Positions 33,819-40,507 of a stretch of 40,507 nucleotides of DNA are shown in pieces. Position 1 is the first letter of the stretch, and the number at the start of each line of letters is the position of its first letter. Source of the stretch: JAYEIA01 sp964472505 (GTDB lineage Bacteria; Bacteroidota; Bacteroidia; Bacteroidales; JAADGE01); assembly GCA_964472505.1 (NCBI GenBank), contig CAYYQW010000030.1, positions 1-40,507 on the forward strand, in the 5' to 3' direction. The notes beneath the pieces are model-generated. The model did no database searches. It was not told the DNA's origin and was given only the letters and a program-made list of their open reading frames with translations. The position numbers and the translations under genes were made by a program.

Positions 33819-35672
33819 ATGAGATTTAATGAAGAACACAGCAAATTGTTGAATGCACTTATTGACGAGATTATAATAAAACAATCCGACAAGTTAGCAT
33901 CTGATATTATATACAATAGTATTGGCATACGCCGCTTGGTCTTTTTTAAAATGAATGACTCGACAGTCAGCACAATGATAATTTCCGAGGACTTAAGTTT
34001 TAATGAAGCGGCTCAAAACCATGTTGCGGAACTTGCACGAAAAACAAGCTATATAGAAATAAGTGCCGAAAGCACGGATGAAAACGGTAAAGCGCTTTTA
34101 GACATACTCCATACACCCAAAGCATATTTCTTTGCGAACAAAGATACAAAAGGTCCCGTTTCATGTATCTTGTCGGGTGTCGATGAAGATTATGCAGCGA
34201 AAACCGAAGACTTTGAATTTCTGAAATTTTTGAACGGAGTTTTGCCGGCCTTGTACCGAAGTGCCGACACTATAAAAGAAGACTATGTAATTCTTAAAAA
34301 AAGAGCCGAAATATATGAAGAAGAAAAAACTAAACTCGAAAACGAGTATATAAAAACTTGCAAGAACAAAGAGATTCTTGAAAAAGGAGAAAGCAGATAT
34401 CAAGAACGCATAAAAGCATTAGAAGACGAAGAGCAAAATTTATATAAACGCATAGCGGAGCTCAATCAATCTAACAGTAAGTTGACCAATGAAAAAGCAG
34501 ATTTTGAGAAAGAAATAAAGCAGCTGCAAAACGAAAAAAAGACGATTAAGCTTTTTGCAAAAACACTTTCAAACGCACTACATAATCCGGCCAATAAAAT
34601 TGTGAGCCTGTCGGAAAAAATTGGCTTTGATGCAGCCTGCAATAATAACGGAAACAACTACTCGGCACTCATGCAGGAAGCGGCAGAGGAAATACAAGCA
34701 ACCGCTGATCGCCTCAGTGATTTGGCTTTGAGTGAGGACGGAAAAAATGCCGTAAGTAAACAAAAAGTTGATCTGAATCTTTTGCTGCAAAAAGTTGAAG
34801 ATAGAATTAAACCTATTCTGCAAAAAAAACAAATACGTCTTTCGGTTAATAAAATTCCTGAAGGCAAAACACATCTGATCATATCCGATAAGGAAAAACT
34901 GAGCAAAATATTCCGTCTGATATTACGCTGTTACATTGAAAATAAGGAAACTAAATACATTAAACTCCGGCTTGATTTAAGAAAAGAAGCGCTTGTTGTT
35001 TTGGTTGAGAGCGACGCTTCGTGCATCGATGAGATTCCTTCGCGCGGTATTCTCCAAAAGTCCGATAATGCATTTGAAAGCATTTCCGAAGCAAATAAAA
35101 GCCTAAACTTCTTTATTCTCAATGAGTACATCAATTTGTTTGAAGGAACATACTCCATTGGTTCTTTGCAGAACAAAGGCAGCTATCTGAAGGTGCATAT
35201 TCCTTACGAAAAAATTAAGGAGACTGAAAGCAATACGGATGAAAAAAGCGACTTGCCCAAACCGGCTTCAAAGCCAAAAGGCGAAAAACAATACGGCATT
35301 CTGATTGCTGAAGACGAGGAAATAAATTTCATGCTTCTGGAAACACTTTTAACGGATGTGTTTCAGCTTAATCCGCTGTTATATCATGCCGAGAACGGGC
35401 GTGAAGCCGTAGATTTATACCGAAGTCAAGCCGAGAAAATAGATCTTATTTTGATGGACTTAAAAATGCCGGAGCTTGACGGCTTTTCGGCAACGCAGCA
35501 AATTCGTGAGCTCCAAACCAATGTTCCCATCATAGCGCAAACTGCTTATAACTCTAAAGAATATAAAGTGAAAGCCGCGGAATCCGGCTGTAATGATTTA
35601 ATTTCCAAGCCAATCAGCCGGAGTGTTTTTCGAGATATTTTAATCAAACACCTGGGTATTGAGTTGAAATAA
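33819..35672 (+). CDS. Degenerate hybrid histidine kinase with intact receiver
   Basis: 617 residues from the ATG at 33819; the frame from the TTG two codons earlier is unlikely. Residues 1-150 are a GAF-like or unclassified sensory domain, then a coiled coil (about 155-245). A kinase-like module follows (245-465): LSNALHNPANKI keeps a histidine (His255) and proline of the H-box. The ATP-binding N-box is replaced by LSKIFRLILRCYIEN, the DxGxG box by ESDASCIDEIP, and the GTGLGL loop by SEANKSLNFFIL. ATP binding is therefore doubtful. The C-terminal receiver (about 492-617) is intact: AEDEE (498-501 acidic pair), LMDLKMP (Asp547), AQTAY and SKPIS. It may be a phospho-sink or scaffold for another kinase such as the 1877-residue one. 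Cytoplasmic; follows the helicase gene by 122 bp. Confidence 0.85.
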   Translation: MRFNEEHSKLLNALIDEIIIKQSDKLASDIIYNSIGIRRLVFFKMNDSTVSTMIISEDLSFNEAAQNHVAELARKTSYIEISAESTDENGKALLDILHTPKAYFFANKDTKGPVSCILSGVDEDYAAKTEDFEFLKFLNGVLPALYRSADTIKEDYVILKKRAEIYEEEKTKLENEYIKTCKNKEILEKGESRYQERIKALEDEEQNLYKRIAELNQSNSKLTNEKADFEKEIKQLQNEKKTIKLFAKTLSNALHNPANKIVSLSEKIGFDAACNNNGNNYSALMQEAAEEIQATADRLSDLALSEDGKNAVSKQKVDLNLLLQKVEDRIKPILQKKQIRLSVNKIPEGKTHLIISDKEKLSKIFRLILRCYIENKETKYIKLRLDLRKEALVVLVESDASCIDEIPSRGILQKSDNAFESISEANKSLNFFILNEYINLFEGTYSIGSLQNKGSYLKVHIPYEKIKETESNTDEKSDLPKPASKPKGEKQYGILIAEDEEINFMLLETLLTDVFQLNPLLYHAENGREAVDLYRSQAEKIDLILMDLKMPELDGFSATQQIRELQTNVPIIAQTAYNSKEYKVKAAESGCNDLISKPISRSVFRDILIKHLGIELK

Positions 35673-35688
35673 TTTTTATTGATTTCAA
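35664..35688. terminator. Weak AT-rich hairpin between convergent genes
   Basis: TTGAAAT (35664-35670, covering the kinase-like gene's end) pairs with ATTTCAA (35682-35688) in the 39-base gap before the acyltransferase stop. Position fits a bidirectional terminator, but the stem is AT-rich. Confidence 0.3.
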
Positions 35689-35711
35689 TTGAGATAGAAA
35701 TTATTGCAAGT

Positions 35712-37079
35712 TTATTGCTTATCCGAACTTTTTTGTTGGCGATATAATTCCAGTATCGTGCCGTTTATTTGCCTGCGAAGCTCATGCAAGGCTTTTAATT
35801 GCGGAGAATTTTTTAATTTTATAAAGTTTAAAATCCGCAAAAATTTACTGTAGAACCGGCTGTAAGTAAAAGCAAACAAGCCGGTAATCGGGAGACTTAG
35901 CAAATATGTTGCGGCTATTAACCAACTGCCGGTAAGCCAAAGAACAAGCGCCGATTGCAGCAGATAAAAAATGGGGAAGGAAATGGCGCCCAATCCGTAA
36001 ACAAAGGAGCTTTCGAATTGGCGGTCTTTCAATTTGCGTTTAACCGGTATGGGCAGTATTGCCGGTATAATATTGTTTAAAGTTCCGTAAAGCCAAATTG
36101 GGAAACCGGCAAGTAAACCTAATGCTCTTACGGCTAAGGTTCCGATATTGGCTTGTTTCTCAAAACCCCAGTCCGAGAGTTTGTATTTTTCCAACCCTTC
36201 CGTATAAGCCTTGGTAAGCTTTTTTAAATTTTCAAAACCTTCCGGATTGTCTTGAGAATAATTTTCGGCCAGTTCTATAATTTTCTTATCGGCTTTAAAT
36301 TTTTCTTTTTGCATAAAACGCTGAGTTCCCATGGCTTTCATAATCGGAACATCGCATATTTCTCGTAAATCTTCTATGGCATCATGATTTTCTAAGTTTC
36401 GGATGTCCAACATTTGTTTTTTAATCTCTTCGGTCATTTTATCGCGAAGCGCTGTTATGGCTTTGGCCGGGTTTTCTTTATGCAGCTCATAAAACTCTTT
36501 TACGGCTATGGGCTTGCCGTAGTTAACCTGCAATATGGTACGGAAATTCCAGTAGTTGGAATAATAAATGCCTATCGGAACTATTTGAATGTCAATATTA
36601 TAATTATTTTTTTCGGCAGCGGCAAAAGCTACGCGTTGCAAGCCTTTTTTTAGTGTGCGCAGGTGCCGTTTATCAATATGCTGTGCTTCCGGAAAAATAG
36701 TCACGGTTTTGTTCTGTTCCAAAACTTCCACCGTTTTATTAAAAATGGCTTCGTTAAGTTTTAGTTTTTCTTTCCCGTCGCGTATGCGATAAACCGGTAA
36801 TATGCGAAAGAAAAACAATAAGCCGGATACAAATTTATTTACAAAAATATCCGATCGCGCCAAGAATATAATTGTTCTTTTGGCTGAGAAGACCAGAGCC
36901 AGTGCGTCCATTAATGCATTTTGATGGTTAGGAGCCAACAATACCGGCTTATCTTTGGGTATGTTTTCAACGCCCTGATATATAACGCGTTTGTAAAATA
37001 TTTTGTTAAAAATAAAGCCAAAATACTGCTTTACAATAGCATACCTGATGGATTTTTTTTCTACCTTTCCGAGTTTCAT
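35712..37079 (-). CDS. PlsC-like glycerolipid acyltransferase
   Basis: 455 residues. The acyltransferase motif NHQNALMD (51-58, His52, Asp58), GLLFFFRILPVYRIRDGKEK and FPEAQHIDKRHLRTLKKG (about 129-146) match the PlsC/GPAT-like family that acylates glycerol-phosphate derivatives; the His-Asp spacing is one residue longer than the classic HX4D. The C-terminal third has about four hydrophobic helices (AISFPIFYLLQSALVLWL, YLLSLPITGLFAF), so it is a membrane protein at the inner membrane. This longer two-part architecture is common in Bacteroidota. The exact acceptor is unknown. It is convergent with the kinase-like gene and followed upstream by priA on the same strand, 117 bp away. Confidence 0.88.
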   Translation of the reverse strand: MKLGKVEKKSIRYAIVKQYFGFIFNKIFYKRVIYQGVENIPKDKPVLLAPNHQNALMDALALVFSAKRTIIFLARSDIFVNKFVSGLLFFFRILPVYRIRDGKEKLKLNEAIFNKTVEVLEQNKTVTIFPEAQHIDKRHLRTLKKGLQRVAFAAAEKNNYNIDIQIVPIGIYYSNYWNFRTILQVNYGKPIAVKEFYELHKENPAKAITALRDKMTEEIKKQMLDIRNLENHDAIEDLREICDVPIMKAMGTQRFMQKEKFKADKKIIELAENYSQDNPEGFENLKKLTKAYTEGLEKYKLSDWGFEKQANIGTLAVRALGLLAGFPIWLYGTLNNIIPAILPIPVKRKLKDRQFESSFVYGLGAISFPIFYLLQSALVLWLTGSWLIAATYLLSLPITGLFAFTYSRFYSKFLRILNFIKLKNSPQLKALHELRRQINGTILELYRQQKSSDKQ

Positions 37080-37196
37080 ATTCTGTAATTTTAAAATTAT
37101 AAAAGTAAAAATTTTCGCTTTAGTTCAAAATTGAATATCGTATTTTGTGCTTTATGTATGATAATACGGCACAAGCAGCAGGGTAGGGCATCGGGT

Positions 37197-39704
37197 TTAC
37201 ACGGGATCCGCATCAAATACAAACTGTATGTAGCGAAATTTGCTTTGCATGCGCATTTGGTTAATCACTTGGTTGATGATATATTTGGCTCTTTGTACCG
37301 ATTCTTCGCGCTTAATTTTGATTAAAATATTTTTCATATACCAATTTTTTACTTTTGCAACCGGCGGATATTCCGGACCCAATACCATTTTCCCAAAATA
37401 TTTTTGGAATTCCGCGGCAACTATTTCGGCTGCTTCATCGGTTAGTTGCAGGTTTTTGTCGCGCACCGTTATTTGTATCAAACGATAATAGGGCGGATAG
37501 TTAAACAGTTTTCGTTCTTCCGTTTCCGCTTGATACATGGCGATAAAATCGTTTTTTACAACCGACTGAATAATCGGATGCTCGGGATTATTGGTTTGAA
37601 TGATAACTTTTCCCCGTTTTCCGCGTCGGCCGGCTCGTCCGCTTACTTGCACCAGCATTTGAAAACTGCGTTCACAGGCTCTGAAATCGGGATAATTCAA
37701 CATTAAATCGGCTTGCATAATTCCCACAACCGATACATTGTCGAAATCCAAGCCTTTGGAAACCATTTGTGTACCGATGAGGATATTGGCGCGTTGATTT
37801 GCAAAATCACTAATTATTTTTTGAAAAGAAGTTTTGCGCCCGGTTGTATCCAAATCCATGCGCAGGGTTTTGGCTTCGGGGAAAAGCAGCTCTGTTTCTT
37901 CCTGAATTTTTTCGGTACCGAAACCGGCAGGCTTTAAACTCGGTTGCCCGCAGGCAGAGCAAACCTCGGGGCGGGCGTAGGAATAGCCGCAATAATGACA
38001 AACCAATTGGTCGGAATGCCGGTGATATACCATACTTACATCGCAATGTTCGCAGCGCGGAACCCAAGAACATTCGTTGCAGATTAAAAAGGGTGAGAAG
38101 CCCCGACGGTTTTGGAACAAAATAACTTGCTCCTTATTTGCCAGTGCCCGGCTGACCGCCTGATAGAGTTCGGGTGTGAATACGGATTTCATTTTCTTTA
38201 TCCGGCGGGCTTCTTTTACATTGGCCAAAATTATTTCCGGAAGTGCAATATTACCGAAGCGTTCATTCAGTTCAACTAAAGCATATTTTCCTTCAATGGC
38301 GTTATGGTATGATTCAACCGATGGAGTGGCCGAACCCAGCAATAATTTACCACCGTGCATTTTTGCCAAAACGGCCGCTGCGTTGGCTGCATTATAGCGC
38401 GGAGCCGGCTGATATTGTTTATAGCTGCTTTCGTGCTCTTCATCGGTAATTATTAAGCCCAAATTATCGAAAGGGAGGAATACCGAAGAGCGCACGCCCA
38501 ATATTATTTGGTATTTGCTTGCATCGCCGGCGGGGGAAATATGTCGCCATACTTCGGTACGTTCCGCATCGCTGTATTTGGAATGGTAAACTCCTATTAG
38601 TTCTCCGAAATGCTTTTTCAGGCGCTCAATAATTTGAGTTGATAAAGCAATTTCGGGCAGAAGGTATAATACTTGTCGGCCTTCTTTAATGGTTTCATCA
38701 ATCAGTTTTATATAAATTTCCGTTTTACCCGAGGAGGTTTGGCCATGCAGCAACACGATGTCTTTTTCTTCAAAGCCTGTCTTTATTTCTCGGTAAGCCT
38801 TTTCCTGAGCCGGAGAAAATGCTTTTGGCGGTTCTGTGTGGGCGGTTTCATTATGGAGTCGGTCAATTTCCTGCTCGTATTCCAAAAGGTATCCTTTTTT
38901 TACCAATTCTCTCAAAACGGAAGCGCTTATACCTGAAGCTTGCATAAAATCGCTGCGCTTAAGAAACTTGCCGCCTTCATGATTTATTGTTTCATCTTTG
39001 GCAACTTTTTCCGTAAAGAAATCCAAAGCCGCTTTTTGCTTTTTGGCTCTTGAAAGTTTTTCTGCTGTTTCGGTACTTATGCCGTTTTGAGCAATCTCCT
39101 CAGATAACTTTAAGTAGTTTTCCGTTTTGATTTTATAGCTTTCTCTAAGTTTTTCTTTTATGGATATAATGTTTTTTTCTTTGAGCTTATTTAAGGTATA
39201 AAAGCCTTTGAAGTCAAGTTTTTTTTGTAATTTTTTTAGGCTGAGGTCTTTTTCGTTTGAAAGCAGTTCTACAATTTGTTGTTCCTTTGAGCCGAGCGCC
39301 GTGATATCTTCTATCTCACGCAAACTGAGTACGGTTTCACCTTCGGGTTTCATGCCTGCAGGCAGTGCTGCGCGATATACTTCGCCAATGCTGCACATGT
39401 AATAATCAGCAATCCATTTCCAGAATTTTAGGTGTAAAACATCAATGACCGGTTCGTCATCCAAGACCGATAAAATTTCTTTGGTAGCAAAGTGCGGACG
39501 CTGATTGCTTATCGTATAGATTATGCCTGTGTAGAGCTTTTTTTTGCCGAAAGGTACCACTACACGCATACCGCTGTAAACCTTATGGGCATATGCAATC
39601 GGTACTTCATAAGAAAACATTTGCTTTAAAGGCAAAGGGAGTATTATTTCTGCAAATACCGGTTTTTCAGTTGACATTTTTTTGTTTTTATAAAAATCAA
39701 ACAT
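37197..39704 (-). CDS. priA: Primosomal replication restart helicase PriA
   Basis: Reloads the replisome at stalled forks and D-loops. 835 residues from the ATG at 39702-39704; an internal ATG at 39675-39677 (MSTEKPVFAEIILPLPL) starts exactly where the family's 3'-DNA-binding domain begins and may be the true start. Motifs: FAEIILPLPL, Walker A GQTSSGKTE (about 318-326), DEE-type box ITDEEHESSYKQ, PRYNAANAA, and a zinc domain of eight cysteines (CNECSWVPRCEHC, CHYCGYSYARPEVCSACG). Then GFGTEKIQEE and VSGRAGRRGKRG. All expected domains are present. Upstream lies a repeat block beginning about 20 bases from the start, so the promoter is not obvious. Confidence 0.97.
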   Translation of the reverse strand: MFDFYKNKKMSTEKPVFAEIILPLPLKQMFSYEVPIAYAHKVYSGMRVVVPFGKKKLYTGIIYTISNQRPHFATKEILSVLDDEPVIDVLHLKFWKWIADYYMCSIGEVYRAALPAGMKPEGETVLSLREIEDITALGSKEQQIVELLSNEKDLSLKKLQKKLDFKGFYTLNKLKEKNIISIKEKLRESYKIKTENYLKLSEEIAQNGISTETAEKLSRAKKQKAALDFFTEKVAKDETINHEGGKFLKRSDFMQASGISASVLRELVKKGYLLEYEQEIDRLHNETAHTEPPKAFSPAQEKAYREIKTGFEEKDIVLLHGQTSSGKTEIYIKLIDETIKEGRQVLYLLPEIALSTQIIERLKKHFGELIGVYHSKYSDAERTEVWRHISPAGDASKYQIILGVRSSVFLPFDNLGLIITDEEHESSYKQYQPAPRYNAANAAAVLAKMHGGKLLLGSATPSVESYHNAIEGKYALVELNERFGNIALPEIILANVKEARRIKKMKSVFTPELYQAVSRALANKEQVILFQNRRGFSPFLICNECSWVPRCEHCDVSMVYHRHSDQLVCHYCGYSYARPEVCSACGQPSLKPAGFGTEKIQEETELLFPEAKTLRMDLDTTGRKTSFQKIISDFANQRANILIGTQMVSKGLDFDNVSVVGIMQADLMLNYPDFRACERSFQMLVQVSGRAGRRGKRGKVIIQTNNPEHPIIQSVVKNDFIAMYQAETEERKLFNYPPYYRLIQITVRDKNLQLTDEAAEIVAAEFQKYFGKMVLGPEYPPVAKVKNWYMKNILIKIKREESVQRAKYIINQVINQMRMQSKFRYIQFVFDADPV

Positions 39705-39812
39705 TATGATTATCCGTATAACTGAATCAGAGGTCAGAAGTCAGAGGTCAGAAGTCAGAGGCCAGATATCAGACCGTCACAGTCAATATTCTGCCGGCCG
39801 ATAATTGGAAAC

Positions 39813-39860
39813 AACTCCACAACTCCACAACTCCACGACTGAACAACTCCACAACTCCAC
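39813..39860. repeat. AACTCCAC octamer array 1 (6 units)
   Basis: Six 8-base units: three AACTCCAC, one GACTGAAC, two AACTCCAC, directly after GGAAAC. Confidence 0.85.
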
Positions 39861-40009
39861 AAGAAATGCCAAGTTGCACAGTCGCATAGTCGCTAAGTCG
39901 TTAAAAAAAGCTGCAAATCAACGACTCCACAACCGAATCAGAGGTCAGAAGTCAGAGGCCAGATATCAGACCGTCACAGTCAATATTCTGCCGGCCGATA
40001 ATTGGAAAC

Positions 40010-40089
40010 AACTCCACAACTCCACAACTGAACAACTCCACAACTCAACAACTCCACAACTCAACAACTCCACAACTCCACAACTCCAC
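40010..40089. repeat. AACTCCAC octamer array 2 (10 units)
   Basis: Ten 8-base units, mixing AACTCCAC with AACTGAAC and AACTCAAC variants; four more than arrays 1 and 3. Confidence 0.85.
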
Positions 40090-40238
40090 AAAAAATGCCA
40101 ATTTGCACAGTCGCATAGTCGCTAAGTCGTTAAAAAAAGCTGCAAATCAACGACTCCACAACCGAATCAGAGGTCAGAAGTCAGAGGCCGGATATCAGAC
40201 CATCACAGTCAATATTCTGCCGCCCGATAATTGGAAAC

Positions 40239-40286
40239 AACTCCACAACTTAACGACTCCACGACTGAACAACTCAACAACTCCAC
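40239..40286. repeat. AACTCCAC octamer array 3 (6 units)
   Basis: Six 8-base units with the most variants (AACTTAAC, GACTCCAC, GACTGAAC, AACTCAAC). Confidence 0.85.
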
Positions 40287-40435
40287 AAAAAATGCCAAGT
40301 TGCACAGTCGCATAGTCGCTAAGTCGTTAAAAAAAGCTGCAAATCAGCAACTCAACAACTGAATCAGAGGTCAGAAGTCAGAGGCCGGATATCAGACCAT
40401 CACAGTCAATATTCTGCCGGCCGATAATTGGAAAC

Positions 40436-40507
40436 AACTCCACAACTCAACGACTCCACAACTCCACAACTCCACAACTCCACAACTCCACAACTCCACA
40501 ACTCCAC
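40436..40507. repeat. AACTCCAC octamer array 4 (at least 9 units, truncated by window)
   Basis: Nine units to the window edge; the last six (40460-40507) are perfect AACTCCAC, which suggests recent expansion. The true length is not visible. Confidence 0.85.

Larger units (their letters stand above)
39724..40507. repeat. Nested tandem repeat block (about 200-bp unit)
   Basis: Four units begin at 39724, 39935, 40164 and 40361 with GAATCAGAGGTCAGAAG. Each has a heptamer tract, the constant AATATTCTGCC and GATAATTGGAAAC, an octamer array of variable copy number, and a constant end containing GTCGCATAGTCGCTAAGTCG. Unit lengths of 211, 229 and 197 differ by exactly 14 (one extra heptamer pair in the first) and 32 (four extra octamers in the second). 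The block continues past the window end. Open frames here are repeat artefacts. Confidence 0.9.

Noticed and set aside
39805..40315. Two open frames in the 3' repeat block
   Set aside because: Products are repeats of the octamer translation (HNSTT-like); tandem DNA repeats, not genes.
39724..40507. CRISPR array
   Set aside because: The intervening segments are the same in every unit rather than unique spacers, unit length varies by octamer count, and no cas gene is near.

Overview
The window looks like a chromosomal segment of a member of the Bacteroidota, probably a free-living Bacteroidales/Cytophagales-type bacterium. The evidence is family content: a DUF4105/Lnb lipoprotein acyltransferase, a DUF4296 lipoprotein, a TonB-dependent receptor, an SpoIIE phosphatase with a Y_Y_Y/propeller sensor, a SiaC-family protein and an AddA-like helicase-nuclease. 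Several starts are also preceded by the TAnnTTTG -7 element typical of this phylum. DNA is AT-rich. No rRNA, tRNA, CRISPR array, transposase or phage gene was seen.

Layout. 1-1858: repeat-rich leader, rubrerythrin (-) and Hsp20 (-). 1859-7492: a 1877-residue hybrid histidine kinase (+) with two GAF, one PocR and seven PAS domains; its ATPase domain contains an in-frame pair of the same palindromic element found twice between genes (108-140 and 10011-10042). 7493-8556: about 1 kb of non-coding mosaic repeats. 8557-9684: a compact two-gene unit (-), a TIR protein with a C-terminal membrane anchor followed by a PIN-domain nuclease, preceded by a probable structured RNA with its own terminator (about 9760-9945). 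10057-29757: a long run of minus-strand genes with short gaps: Lnb, ATP-type and PPi-type phosphofructokinases, SiaC, DUF4296 lipoprotein, SpoIIE phosphatase sensor, nucleotide-transporter-like MFS-HEAT protein, O-methyltransferase, small exported protein, HMGL-like enzyme, TPR-TonB receptor and nSTAND-TM-WD40 ATPase. 29758-30444: non-coding with two long imperfect palindromes. 30445-35672: AddA/RecB-like helicase-nuclease and a degenerate hybrid kinase (+). 35712-39704: PlsC-like acyltransferase and PriA (-). 39724-40507: nested minisatellite (about 200-bp unit with an 8-bp array inside) running off the window.

How the parts may work together (inference). The large kinase, the pseudokinase with a receiver, and the SpoIIE phosphatase with nearby SiaC form a dense signalling set; SiaC sits 2 bp upstream of a PPi-type phosphofructokinase. 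The nSTAND-TM-WD40 and TPR-TonB receptor genes are 12 bp apart and could form an envelope-spanning sensing pair. The TIR-TM/PIN unit is the best candidate for an undescribed defence or toxin system. The most unusual DNA-level observation is a palindromic repeat that has become protein sequence inside a kinase ATPase domain.
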